This document shows, piece after piece, positions 48,390 to 57,911 of a stretch of 64,000 nucleotides of DNA (position 1 is its first letter; the number at the start of each line of letters is the position of its first letter). Source of the stretch: Akkermansia muciniphila. GTDB lineage: Bacteria; Verrucomicrobiota; Verrucomicrobiia; Limisphaerales; UBA9464. Under the pieces are notes generated by a model. That model searched no databases, had not been told where the DNA came from, and saw nothing but the letters and a program-made list of their open reading frames with translations. The position numbers and the translations under genes were made by a program. The stretch spans positions 1 to 64,000 of the forward strand of contig CAMAUY010000016.1 of assembly GCA_945861565.1 (NCBI GenBank), read 5' to 3'.

Positions 48390-51245
48390 ATGCCAAACGA
48401 CTTTCATCCCGGCCAGCGCTGGATCAGCCAAAGTGAACCGGAACTCGGACTGGGTTCCCTTCATCGCGTCACGCCGCGAACGGTCACGATTGTCTTCAGG
48501 GCCAGCGCTGAGACCCGAGAATATGCCCTCGATAATGCCCCCCTCCGACGCGTGCGCTTTCGCGTGGGGGACACCCTCAAGAACCAGGCGGACTCGACGC
48601 TGGTCGTGCAATCGGTGATTGAGCGGGCCGGGCTTATTTTCTACCGGAGCCGACAGCAGGAATGGTGCGAAACCGAACTGAGCGACACCATCAGCTTCAA
48701 CCAACCCCAGGAGCGCTTGCTCTCCGGTCAACTCGATCCGACGGAAGTCTTCGATCTGAGAGTGGCCGCCCTGGAGCATCAGCACCGCCGATGCAAATCC
48801 AAGGTCCGCGGGTTTGTGGGGGGCCGGATTGAGCTGATTCCGCACCAGCTCTATATCGCCTCCGAAGTGGCGGGACGACTCCTGCCCCGTGTTTTGCTCG
48901 CCGACGAAGTGGGCCTCGGCAAGACCATCGAAGCCTGCCTGGTGCTGCATCGATTGATTCTGACCGGTCGTGCGCAGCGAGTGCTCATCGTGTTGCCAGA
49001 CTCGTTGGTTCACCAATGGTTCGTCGAGTTGCTGCGCCGCTTTAACCTCTGGTTTCACATTTTCGACGAGGAGCGGTGCGAGGCCATCGAAGCCGTCAAT
49101 GCCGAAACCAATCCATTCCTCGACGATCAACTGGTGCTCGCCCGCCTAAGCCTGTTCACCGCCAAGGAGCAGCGGTTGCAACAAGCGGTCAGCGCCGGAT
49201 GGGACCTGCTCGTCGTGGATGAAGCCCACCACCTCGGCTGGTCCCCGGAATCCGTCAGTCCGGCATACGCCGTGGTCGAGGCGTTGGGTCGGCAAACTCC
49301 CGGACTCTTGCTGCTGACCGCAACACCCGAGCAACTTGGCATGGTCAGCCATTTCGCCCGGTTGCGGTTGTTAGATCCGGATCGGTTCTATGATCTGGAG
49401 GAATTCCTGCGGGAAGCGGCGGGGTATCGGGACGTCGCGGGCCTGGCCGAAAAACTTCTCGCCCGACATCCACTCTCGGACGGCGACGTTGCGACGCTCG
49501 CGCGGATTCTGGCGGATTCGGAGACGAACGTTCGGTCACGATTGCAGCGAATCGCACAAGGCGCTGACGGCGTTCGCGACGAGTTGATCGCGGCGTTGCT
49601 CGATCAACACGGCACCGGTCGCCTGATGTTTCGTAACACCCGCGCAACCATCCGTGGGTTCCCCGAGCGCGTGGCCCGATTGTGTCCCTTGGTCCCGTCG
49701 GATGCCGACACGGAATGTTTCGATGCATTGGCCCAGGAATTTGCGGCCGACACCGATTCGAAAACATCCACCCCGTTTCAACCGGATTTTTCGAAGGATG
49801 TACGGGTGGATTGGCTCGCGGATCGACTGCGACGTTTAGATCAGGAAAAGGTGTTGGTTATCGGACGCACCCAACGAAAAGTTGAGGCGATCGATGCCGC
49901 GTTGCGACAGCGGATGAACGTGAAGCAGGCGGTGTTTCACGAAGGACTTTCGCTGGTGCAACGGGATCGCAACGCCGCGTGGTTCGCGGAGGATGACGGA
50001 GCGCGCATCTTGATTTGCTCGGAGATCGGCAGTGAAGGCCGAAACTTTCAGTTCGCCCATCATCTGGTCCTGTTCGACCTCCCGCTCGATCCGGAATTGT
50101 TGGAACAACGAATCGGGCGACTCGATCGGATCGGGCAAACATCCGTCATTCAGGTGTATGTGCCGTTCGTCACCGGGAGTTCGCAGGAAGTCTTGGCGCG
50201 CTGGTATCAGGAAGGGCTGAATTCTTTCGAAAGGAATCTGCACGGCGGACATGAGTTGCTCGATCGTTTCGGCGCGCGGGTTTACGATCTGGCGCAGGAC
50301 TTCCACGAAACGGAAACGACCGCGCGCGCCGAATTGGACCGTCTGATTCTTGAGACGCAAACCGCGCGGAAAGAACTGACGCTGCGACTGGAACAAGGCC
50401 GCGACCGATTGCTCGAAATGAATTCATTTCGCCCGGAAGTCGGCGCCAGAATCGTGCAGGAGATTCGTCATCCCGATGCGGATCGTACGCTCGACACGTT
50501 TATGATCGCTGTTTTTGATCACTTCAACATCCACGTCGAAGAACTGAAACAGCGCACCTATCAACTGGGTTCGGCGGGCGTGTTCGCAGAATCCTTTCCC
50601 GGCCTGCCGACCGCAGGACTCACGGTCACTTGCGACCGTCAGCAGGCACTGGCACGCGAGGAGATTCAGTTTCTGACGTGGGATCATCCGCTGGTGACGG
50701 GCGCGCTTGATCTCATACTCGGATCTGAGAAAGGAAACAGTAGCTTCGCAAAATGGCCCGATGCCAGGACACCGGGATTATACGTCGAAATCATTTACGT
50801 GCTTGAATGCATTGCCCCGCCGCATCTGCACGTGGATCGCTTCCTGCCGCCGACGCCCTTGCGCGTGTTGATGGATCATCGCGGCAACGATGCAGGACGT
50901 TCCATCACGACCGAAATGCTCGCCCGTCATCTGAAAAACGGCGACCCACATTCCTTGCTCGATCAGCCGGAATTTCGCGAAGACGTTCTTCCGAACCTGA
51001 TCGAAAACGCGCAGGCGATCGCGCGCCAACAGGCTTCGGGAATCATCGCCCAGGCACGCAAGGAAATGAACGCCCAATTGAAATTTGAAATTTCCCGCCT
51101 CATGGAACTGCAAAAGGTGAATCGCAGCGTCCGCAACGAAGAGATCGATTTGCTCGTTCAGGAACAGAACGCATTGGATCATCATCTCAAAGACGCCCCC
51201 CTGCGCATCGACGCGATCCGATTGGTACAGCGCGGACCGTCGTAG
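48390..51245 (+). CDS. rapA: RapA/HepA-like SNF2 ATPase
   Basis: A 951-residue Swi2/Snf2 protein. An N-terminal beta domain (PGQRWISQSEPELGLGSLHR) resembles the RapA Tudor-like domains; Walker A is LLADEVGLGKTIEACLVL, motif II is VVDEAHHL, and the helicase C-terminal half ends in EQRIGRLDRIGQTSVIQVYV. A RapA-type C-terminal region with coiled-coil sequence follows. RapA recycles RNA polymerase after transcription. The fit along the whole length is good, but SNF2 relatives of other roles cannot be excluded. A 160-bp gap separates it from the divergent YadA-like gene. Confidence 0.88.
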   Translation: MPNDFHPGQRWISQSEPELGLGSLHRVTPRTVTIVFRASAETREYALDNAPLRRVRFRVGDTLKNQADSTLVVQSVIERAGLIFYRSRQQEWCETELSDTISFNQPQERLLSGQLDPTEVFDLRVAALEHQHRRCKSKVRGFVGGRIELIPHQLYIASEVAGRLLPRVLLADEVGLGKTIEACLVLHRLILTGRAQRVLIVLPDSLVHQWFVELLRRFNLWFHIFDEERCEAIEAVNAETNPFLDDQLVLARLSLFTAKEQRLQQAVSAGWDLLVVDEAHHLGWSPESVSPAYAVVEALGRQTPGLLLLTATPEQLGMVSHFARLRLLDPDRFYDLEEFLREAAGYRDVAGLAEKLLARHPLSDGDVATLARILADSETNVRSRLQRIAQGADGVRDELIAALLDQHGTGRLMFRNTRATIRGFPERVARLCPLVPSDADTECFDALAQEFAADTDSKTSTPFQPDFSKDVRVDWLADRLRRLDQEKVLVIGRTQRKVEAIDAALRQRMNVKQAVFHEGLSLVQRDRNAAWFAEDDGARILICSEIGSEGRNFQFAHHLVLFDLPLDPELLEQRIGRLDRIGQTSVIQVYVPFVTGSSQEVLARWYQEGLNSFERNLHGGHELLDRFGARVYDLAQDFHETETTARAELDRLILETQTARKELTLRLEQGRDRLLEMNSFRPEVGARIVQEIRHPDADRTLDTFMIAVFDHFNIHVEELKQRTYQLGSAGVFAESFPGLPTAGLTVTCDRQQALAREEIQFLTWDHPLVTGALDLILGSEKGNSSFAKWPDARTPGLYVEIIYVLECIAPPHLHVDRFLPPTPLRVLMDHRGNDAGRSITTEMLARHLKNGDPHSLLDQPEFREDVLPNLIENAQAIARQQASGIIAQARKEMNAQLKFEISRLMELQKVNRSVRNEEIDLLVQEQNALDHHLKDAPLRIDAIRLVQRGPS

Positions 51246-51265
51246 CACCGAATCAAGGACACTGA

Positions 51266-53053
51266 ATGGAAAAACCGTTGTCACCCGTCCTCGGAGGCAG
51301 ACACTCTTCCTCGATGAAGTCGCCGCAACACTGCGTCTTTCAGGACCGTGCAGCGTCAAAACGCAGATGGCTGCCATGGGCGCGTAAGGTCACAAAGACC
51401 AGCGTTCTCCCGCTCGTTCTCGCATGCGCCGTGCCGTTTGCGTTTGCGCAAGTTCCCGCTGCCATCTCCCCGGCGAGTATTCTTGCCCGAACTAAGGTGC
51501 TAGCCTCGGATGAATTTGAAGGTCGCGCCCCCGGTTCTCCAGGCGAAGAAAAGACCGTTGCCTACCTTGTCCGCGAGTTCAAGAGGTTGGGGCTGCAGCC
51601 GGGCAATCCGGACGGCACCTACCTCCAAGATGTCCCGCTGGTCGGCATCACCTCGCACTCGACGCTCTCGTTCGACATCAACGGCAAGACCGTTCCGATG
51701 GCCTCCATCAATGATTTTGTCGGCCCAACCAGTCGAGTGTCACCCCACGTGGCGGCGAAAGACAGCGACGTCTTCTTCTTGGGCTATGGCGTCATCGCGC
51801 CCGAATTCAATTGGGACGACTTCAAAGGCGTCGACGTTCGCGGCAAGACCGTCGTCATGCTCGTCAACGACCCCCCTGTGAACGACCCACAAACCGGTCA
51901 GCTTGATCCGAAGATTTTCGGCGGCAAAGCCATGACCTACTACGGCCGCTGGACCTACAAATACGAAATCGCCGCCTCTCACGGTGCTGCCGCCTGCCTC
52001 ATCGTCCACGAGACCGGTCCCGCCGCTTACCCGTTCGCGGTCATCATCGGCAGTCGGAGCCGGGAAAATTTTGAACTCCACACACCCGATGGCAACCGAG
52101 ACCATTTGGCAATGGAAGGATGGCTTACACTCGAAGCCGCCACCCGACTCTTCGCGGCCTGCGGCCAGGATTTCGCGACGCTCAAGAAAGCCGCCCTCAG
52201 CCGCGATTTCAAGCCAGTCCCGCTCGGTGCCAAGGCGTCATTCACCATCGATAGCGAGCTCCGGAACGTCGACTCGAAGAACGTCGTCGCCCGACTTCCG
52301 GGCTCCGATCCCAAACTCCGTGACGAGCATGTGGTCTACACTGCGCACTGGGATCACCTCGGTCGAAACCCAAAACTTGAGGGTGACCAGATTTACAACG
52401 GCGCTGCGGACAACGCCGCCGGCGTCGCCGTGATGCTCGAATTAGCCCAAGCGTTCCGCGCGTTGCCTTCCGCGCAACAACCCAAACGCAGCATCCTCTT
52501 CCTCTCGGTCACCGCCGAAGAAAAAGGTTTACTCGGATCGCGGTTCTATGCGCAGCGCCCGCTTTATCCGCTCACTAAGACGCTGGCCAATATCAACATG
52601 GATGGCGCTAATCCATTCGGACCCACCCGCGACATGGCTACCATCGGCTTCGGGGCATCGACGCTGGATGACGTCGGCACGGCCGTCGCCGTTGGCCAGG
52701 GTCGGACGATGGCACCGGAAACTCATCCCGAGAACGGCTACTACTACCGCAGCGACCATTTTGAATTCGCGAAGGTCGGCGTACCCGCCTACTACGCGAA
52801 ATCAGGCACCCACTTCATCGGAAAACACCCCGACTTCGGCGAAAAACTGATTCAGGACTACATTGCGAAAGACTACCACAAGGTCACCGATGAAGTGCGC
52901 CCCGACTGGACTTTCGAGGGCGCGGCGCAGGACACCGAGTTCCTGCTGCAAGTTGGGCTCCGCGTCGCCAATGGCGACACTTGGCCCGAATGGCGGCCCG
53001 GCAATGAGTTCAAGGCTCGGCGCGACGCGATGATGAATTCCGCGAAACAGTGA
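51266..53053 (+). CDS. Exported M28-family zinc peptidase with PA domain
   Basis: A 595-residue protein with AAGGAC 5 bases before the ATG at 51266; the hydrophobic export segment (VLPLVLACAVPFAFA) sits late, near residue 50. A protease-associated insert at about 125-290 (FFLGYGVIAPEFNWDDFKGV) splits the peptidase. Zinc-binding candidates are AHWDHLG, GAADNAAG (bridging Asp), TAEEKG (Glu-Glu), NMDGAN and THFIGKH, a full M28 set. Likely a periplasmic aminopeptidase. It starts 20 bp after rapA and may be co-transcribed, although there is no obvious functional link. Confidence 0.9.
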   Translation: MEKPLSPVLGGRHSSSMKSPQHCVFQDRAASKRRWLPWARKVTKTSVLPLVLACAVPFAFAQVPAAISPASILARTKVLASDEFEGRAPGSPGEEKTVAYLVREFKRLGLQPGNPDGTYLQDVPLVGITSHSTLSFDINGKTVPMASINDFVGPTSRVSPHVAAKDSDVFFLGYGVIAPEFNWDDFKGVDVRGKTVVMLVNDPPVNDPQTGQLDPKIFGGKAMTYYGRWTYKYEIAASHGAAACLIVHETGPAAYPFAVIIGSRSRENFELHTPDGNRDHLAMEGWLTLEAATRLFAACGQDFATLKKAALSRDFKPVPLGAKASFTIDSELRNVDSKNVVARLPGSDPKLRDEHVVYTAHWDHLGRNPKLEGDQIYNGAADNAAGVAVMLELAQAFRALPSAQQPKRSILFLSVTAEEKGLLGSRFYAQRPLYPLTKTLANINMDGANPFGPTRDMATIGFGASTLDDVGTAVAVGQGRTMAPETHPENGYYYRSDHFEFAKVGVPAYYAKSGTHFIGKHPDFGEKLIQDYIAKDYHKVTDEVRPDWTFEGAAQDTEFLLQVGLRVANGDTWPEWRPGNEFKARRDAMMNSAKQ

Positions 53054-53107
53054 GGGTTCACGGCTTCCTGATGGTAACAGTTCATATGAGTGCGGCTCTG
53101 GAAGCGC

Positions 53108-55501
53108 TTACGGTTTCGCGGCGTCGAGTACGCCCCGAACCTCGGGCGGCATTTCGGTAGCCGCGAATGCCGCCCGAGCCGCGGAGGGATTGGATTTCAT
53201 CCAACGCCCGCCAACGTGAATTATCGCCTGGGTACGCTCCCGGGGATCGGTCAACGCTGAAGCCCATTGCCACGCCCACTGCGGTGCGCGTTCGGCCGCC
53301 TTGTCGACAATCGGTTGGAGGGCCTGGAACCGCGCGTTGTCGACAGGTAGCGTGAGAAACCAGGCCGCAGCCGCCTCCGGATCGTTTTGCGCCCAGGTAC
53401 TCGCGATCATTGGCGTTGCCGCCGTGCGCACATCGCCGGTCGGAAACTCGGCCAGCCAGGCCGTTGCTCGCTGCGGGTCGGATTTGGCGATCACGCCAAG
53501 TACTTTTTCAACCGTCCGCGCCTGTTCTCCCGGGTCTGTGAGATGCGTCGCGTAGTTCGCAGCTGCGGTCGGATCGGCCTCCGCCCAATGCCCAACCGCA
53601 GTCGCCATTCCATCCCGTCGAACTTCGCCGGCTGGGAGGGTTTCAATCCACGCCAGAGCTACCTTCGGGTCCTGCTGGCTCCAATGCTGCGCGACAGACT
53701 TCAGCGCCTGATCTTTACCGTCTCCCGGTGGCAGTTCCTGTACCCAGTTCGCGGCGGTTTGCGAGCCTTCACCCGCAGCGATGCGCACCACGTTGTCGAG
53801 AATATCTCGCCGAGCCTCTCCGTCCGGTTGGCTCACGAAAAACTCCAGTGCCGCCTTGGGATCGCTCACGGACCACGATTTAGCGACCGACGTAAGCGCC
53901 CTGTTCTTGACGGTCCCATCGGGAAGCCCGCTCGCGAATTCCACCGCGCCCGGCATATCAGAAATGGCCCATCGCATCACGATGTTGTCGATCCACGCGA
54001 CCTGGCGATTCTGTGAGGGGAGCGACAGCAGCAAACGCGCGGCCGAACGGGGATCACGTTCTGCCAGCGACTCCATGGTGTCTCGCGAAATCGCTTCCGA
54101 AAGAGTGCTTATGGGTTGCTGCTCGAGCCAGGCGATCGCCGCGTCGGGATCGCGCTCTTGCCAGGCCCGGAAGACCGTCCCAAGAGCGTTCTTCTGCACA
54201 CTGGCGGGCAGTTGTAAAACCTTTTGAATTGTGCCAGCCGGATCGGTCTCTGCCTCGGCATTCAACAGTTGGCTCAGCGCTCGATCACGGGCGGGTCCGG
54301 CCGGAAGTCCTTCGACCCAGGCACTCGCAGCGATCGGATCCAAGCGGCCCCAGTGCGCTGCGAGAAACCCTCCCACCTCCACGCGGTCCTCGGGAGACGC
54401 CTCGGAAGCGAGATATCGTGCGGCCAGAGCCGGGTCCTGCGCAACCGCAGCGCGTACAAATTGCGCGAGGCTCTTTCGACGAATCTCGCCGGCGGGTTGT
54501 GTTTGAAGCCATTGCTCGGCGGCAATCAGATCCTGGCGACACCACGCTTGGAAGGCGTCGCTCAACGCACTATGAGTGATGTCACCCGTGCCCAACTTCA
54601 ACGCCAGCTTCATCGCGCGCGCGGGATCTGTCGCTGATATGGCTTTGGATGCCTGAGCGAGACTTACCTTGCGCTCGAATTCGGATGGCAGCGATTCACA
54701 CCACGCCACTGCAGCATCGGCATCGTTGCGGATCCATTCCGCGAGCACGCCCTCGAGGGCGCCGATTCGCTGTCGAAGCGGCGATCCGGCAAGTTCCTGC
54801 ATCGCTGCAACTGGGTCCGTCCGGGCCAGGCTAACGAGGGTTTCGTGAACGAGGTCGTCGAAACGACTGATCTTGAGGGCACAAATTTCCCGCAGAGCCC
54901 GCACGGGATCGGACTGAGCAAGGACCTGCAGCACGGAACGAATGAGTGCGAGTCGATCATCGGTCTGAGGACGAGCCTTGGCGGATTCGAGGGCGGCAGC
55001 AGGTTCGAGAGCGGCCCAGGCGGCATAGACCGCTCGCAAGGCATTTGCGCGGTCGCGATAGCTGGGCAGCGACCCGGCGTGGCCCAATGCCGCGGCAAGA
55101 TCCTCGCGGGCCCAGCGTTTACGGAGCGCTTCGTCTAAGAGATTGAAAGTTTGGTTGTCGAGGGCACCGCGAGCCAGGACCAGAGCTCCTGGAAACGCAA
55201 TGAGGGGAAGGCGCGCGACCAATTCACGAATGGCATCGCTTCGGGAATTCATCCCAAGTCGCAGGAGTTTCCGAAACTCACCCGGCAAGTCCGACACGGT
55301 CAGCATTCCGGCGGTTGATGCCTGGATGATACTCGCGCCTATTTGGTTTGAACCGGTTCCCACGCCGAAAGAGGGTGAAGCCGGAGCCTGTTCAATTCCA
55401 GGCGTAGCGTTGAGCGCATGCTTGCTTTGGAATCCTGCCAGGTAACCCACGGCAGCGCCTGCGACGAACAAGCAGAGCGCTGCAACGTGCTGGGATTTCA
55501 T
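53108..55501 (-). CDS. Large exported helical-repeat protein
   Basis: With the start at 55501 (MKSQHVAALCLFVAGAAVGY) the protein has 797 residues: an N-terminal membrane or signal segment, then about twenty 34-38-residue repeats of the form W---DP-AA--W---LP-G--R--AL--V, e.g. HWSQQDPKVALAWIETLPAG. The pattern predicts paired helices (a solenoid of TPR/HEAT type). Such proteins are common in Verrucomicrobia and of unknown function, perhaps scaffolds. The reading frame stays open upstream to 55726, but that part is a translated repeat element and is not counted. Confidence 0.82.
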   Translation of the reverse strand: MKSQHVAALCLFVAGAAVGYLAGFQSKHALNATPGIEQAPASPSFGVGTGSNQIGASIIQASTAGMLTVSDLPGEFRKLLRLGMNSRSDAIRELVARLPLIAFPGALVLARGALDNQTFNLLDEALRKRWAREDLAAALGHAGSLPSYRDRANALRAVYAAWAALEPAAALESAKARPQTDDRLALIRSVLQVLAQSDPVRALREICALKISRFDDLVHETLVSLARTDPVAAMQELAGSPLRQRIGALEGVLAEWIRNDADAAVAWCESLPSEFERKVSLAQASKAISATDPARAMKLALKLGTGDITHSALSDAFQAWCRQDLIAAEQWLQTQPAGEIRRKSLAQFVRAAVAQDPALAARYLASEASPEDRVEVGGFLAAHWGRLDPIAASAWVEGLPAGPARDRALSQLLNAEAETDPAGTIQKVLQLPASVQKNALGTVFRAWQERDPDAAIAWLEQQPISTLSEAISRDTMESLAERDPRSAARLLLSLPSQNRQVAWIDNIVMRWAISDMPGAVEFASGLPDGTVKNRALTSVAKSWSVSDPKAALEFFVSQPDGEARRDILDNVVRIAAGEGSQTAANWVQELPPGDGKDQALKSVAQHWSQQDPKVALAWIETLPAGEVRRDGMATAVGHWAEADPTAAANYATHLTDPGEQARTVEKVLGVIAKSDPQRATAWLAEFPTGDVRTAATPMIASTWAQNDPEAAAAWFLTLPVDNARFQALQPIVDKAAERAPQWAWQWASALTDPRERTQAIIHVGGRWMKSNPSAARAAFAATEMPPEVRGVLDAAKP

Positions 55502-55655
55502 GTGGTTTTCAGCCCCAAGGCGGTAAGCAACGTCTTGGGCAAACGAACCCCTTGACTGTTTCCCCACGCTTGTAGCGTTGTTGTCCTGGGGCAAAAAGGT
55601 ATAGCCGTCCACTAAACGTGGCAAGGCTTCGTCGCACTCGGTTCCTGGAACCGGT

Positions 55656-55737
55656 GCCTCCCGATGTTGTCGGTGCTCGAAACCCGCATGGATCGGGGCA
55701 TCTCCATTTTTCATTTTCACCAACAACGTCGGGATGC
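55656..55737. repeat. Element with family 2 type ends (82 bp)
   Basis: Left end GCCTCCCGATGTTGTCGG and right end CCAACAACGTCGGGATGC are inverted repeats (15 of 18) closely related to the ends of the 155-bp family 2 elements, but the inside, with GAAAAATGGAGATG-like sequence on the minus strand, is different. It lies upstream of the large repeat protein. Confidence 0.6.
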
Positions 55738-55971
55738 ACGGATTGTTCAGTCCATTCTACCGTTTTTTATGCCGGGCCTTCAGCCCTTACGATGCTTTGG
55801 TGTCCGTTTCCTGGGGCGTTGCCCCAGGCTGAGATGAGGACGCACCTTCGGTGCTGGACCATTCGGAAGTGCTCGTTTTGGAGGCTATATCTCCGCCAGA
55901 GTTCGGTTCCGGGACAGACACCCAGGCGAGCGCAATTGAAACGCCAACTCTGCCGGCGCGGAAGGAGGCGG
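55738..55971. repeat. Further repeat-like intergenic sequence
   Basis: Contains the palindrome CCTGGGGCGTTGCCCCAGG (about 55815-55835) and neighbours such as GGGCCTTCAGCCC, which are typical of dispersed Verrucomicrobia repeats; I recall this type but cannot confirm it from the window, where it occurs once. No gene. Confidence 0.4.
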
Positions 55972-56919
55972 CTACTTGAGCATTTCACGCTCTTTTTCTG
56001 CAATGTTCCGTTCGATGCGTCTGCGGACCTCGAGATAGACGTCATTGGTCACTCCGGTGAGCAGATCCCGAGCCTCCTGAAATCGCTTTTCGCGGAGCTT
56101 CCAGCGAGCGACGTGAATCTTAACACCCTGATCCTCGATGGGGCCGCCCACAAGTTTCCAGGCATTGGTCCACGCCCCCAGCGCCTGCTGGGTCAAACGG
56201 TTTTCCGCCAACCGCTTCCCTTCCTCGTTCGTCGCCAGGGCCGGTTTGATGCCGTAGTACGTTTGTGCGATGTCACTCGCCAGGATAAAATTGGTCGAAT
56301 CCAATTCCATCGCGTGTGCGTATAGATCGAGAGCCTTGGCGAAAACTCCCTGTTCATTGGTGTGGTATCGCTCCTGGGCATCCTTGCGAAACAGGAATAC
56401 GACGGTGCCAAGAGTGTGCCAGTATTGAGATTCCTTGGGATTCAGTGCGATGGCCTTTTCATAGTAGGGAAATGCCTTCTCAATGGGACCTTTGTGCGCA
56501 AAGTGCCCGGCCAAGTTGTTCCATGCGGCGGGATTTGACGGGTCCAGCTCCCGTGCTTTTTCCCAATGTTCCACCATGCCATCTTCTTCTCCCATGTCGC
56601 CGAGAAAACTGCCGTACGCTAAGTGTGCAGGCGCATTCGTTGGCTCCCTCTTCAGAAACTCCTCGTACCCGCTGCGGACCGCTCTCAACCGGTCGTCGAT
56701 CTTTTTCTGCAACGTCACCTTCAAAGGTGCCGTTTCAGGATTGACGGGGTGATTGGCTTCCTCGCTCCATTTCTCCACGTCCTCGCGAGCCTGGTCATCT
56801 TCATCCATCAGTTTTTGCAGCGCCGGGGACACGGCGGGATTGCGAGGCGGCGCCTCCTCCGCTCGAACGACCCAGCCGGAAAGCAGCCCGACGGCCACGA
56901 CAACGAGAAGAATGCGCAT
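55972..56919 (-). CDS. Exported TPR protein
   Basis: A 315-residue protein from MRILLVVVAVGLLSGWVVRA, with a signal peptide ending near RAEEA, then an acidic helical section and TPR units: AHLAYGSFLGDMGEEDGMVE, AAWNNLAGHFAHKGPIEKAF, YWHTLGTVVFLFRKDAQERY. TPRs mediate protein contacts; no enzymatic motif. It may act in envelope assembly, but nothing in the sequence shows a partner. The MRILL start is preferred to one 20 codons earlier, which lacks export character. Confidence 0.8.
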   Translation of the reverse strand: MRILLVVVAVGLLSGWVVRAEEAPPRNPAVSPALQKLMDEDDQAREDVEKWSEEANHPVNPETAPLKVTLQKKIDDRLRAVRSGYEEFLKREPTNAPAHLAYGSFLGDMGEEDGMVEHWEKARELDPSNPAAWNNLAGHFAHKGPIEKAFPYYEKAIALNPKESQYWHTLGTVVFLFRKDAQERYHTNEQGVFAKALDLYAHAMELDSTNFILASDIAQTYYGIKPALATNEEGKRLAENRLTQQALGAWTNAWKLVGGPIEDQGVKIHVARWKLREKRFQEARDLLTGVTNDVYLEVRRRIERNIAEKEREMLK

Positions 56920-56975
56920 GCCGAGAAGCTGCCCCTGAATTGAACGGATTTCAACGGTGACGTCAGAGCGCGCAC

Positions 56976-57130
56976 GCATCCCGAAGTTGTTGGAGACGGT
57001 AGCAGACGCCGCGCTGCGGCGTCCCCGCGCCGTTCAGGCCCGGCACGAACCGCGCTGCGGCCCTGTCCGCCCGCTTGACGCCGGCGGGGTTGTCGCAGCG
57101 CGACAACCTCTACCAACAATTTCGGGATGC
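56976..57130 (-). repeat. MITE-like element family 2, copy 2
   Basis: 155 bp with 18-bp terminal inverted repeats, GCATCCCGAAGTTGTTGG and CCAACAATTTCGGGATGC (one mismatch). Inner palindromes GACGCCGCGCTGCGGCGTC and GTTGTCGCAGCGCGACAAC match copy 1 at 31803-31959 in the opposite orientation. It occupies about half of the 321-bp divergent gap between the TPR and Spy-like genes. Confidence 0.9.
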
Positions 57131-57240
57131 ACCGCAGTGCTTGCCAGCGTGATGTTGACCATTGCAACCCAAACGTGCCGGATTCAACCTCTCCGCCGTG
57201 TCGACGGACCCACCCGTTGGGTCCGCTGAAACAAATCCTG

Positions 57241-57870
57241 ATGAAAGCTCGTTTTCTTTATTTCGTGCTAGGCGTTGCCTGTTCGCGACTGATCGGGGCC
57301 GAAACACCCCCTGTTTCCCCGCCATCCCCAGGGACATCCACCCTATCGGCTCCGGCGGCTCCGGGGTCTCCGCCCGCGCCGCCTTCCGCCAAACCCCTGC
57401 CGCCCCTCCGCCCAAACCTATGGCCGGGTGCCCCCAACCTGACGGAATCACAGCGTGCGGCAGTTCGATCCGCGCGCGAGGAAAACCTCAAGGTGAGCGC
57501 GCCGATTCGCGAAAAACTGTCCCGCGCTCGGAAGGACCTCGAGGACTACCTGTTCTCGCCGACGGCCGATTCCGCTGGAGTAAAAGCCAAGGTATCTGCA
57601 ATTGGGCAATACGAGGCGGAGCTTGCGGAGCATCGCCTCGCCTTCATTGCTCGGCTGCGGCCCGTATTGAATGCGGAGCAATTGGCGAGGCTTCGCAATA
57701 ACCGTGGCGAATGGGCTGAACGGATGACGGGAACTCCCCCAGCGGGTACCAATGCCGCCAGTGGCCCAACCCCTCGCCCGCCCCGCCTTCACACGATTGG
57801 GGCCCCTCCGCTCACGCCTCCCCCAGCGTCAGCACCCACGGTACCGACGGTGCCTCCGGCTCCAAAATAG
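57241..57870 (+). CDS. Spy/CpxP-like exported protein
   Basis: A 209-residue protein from ATG 57241 (MKARFLYFVLGVACSRLIGA): signal peptide, a Pro/Ala-rich linker, then a helical domain with LTESQRAAVRSAREENLKVS, APIREKLSRARKDLEDYLFS and LAEHRLAFIARLRPVLNAEQ, ending LARLRNNR, and a Pro-rich tail. LTESQ...LNAEQ is a variant of the LTxxQ pattern of Spy/CpxP periplasmic chaperone or metal-sensing proteins. No two-component system or sigma factor is adjacent, so regulation is unknown. Confidence 0.7.
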   Translation: MKARFLYFVLGVACSRLIGAETPPVSPPSPGTSTLSAPAAPGSPPAPPSAKPLPPLRPNLWPGAPNLTESQRAAVRSAREENLKVSAPIREKLSRARKDLEDYLFSPTADSAGVKAKVSAIGQYEAELAEHRLAFIARLRPVLNAEQLARLRNNRGEWAERMTGTPPAGTNAASGPTPRPPRLHTIGAPPLTPPPASAPTVPTVPPAPK

Positions 57871-57911
57871 CCGACACTTTGGCCGCGGCAGAGCCGGCAC
57901 GTCCCCGCTCC

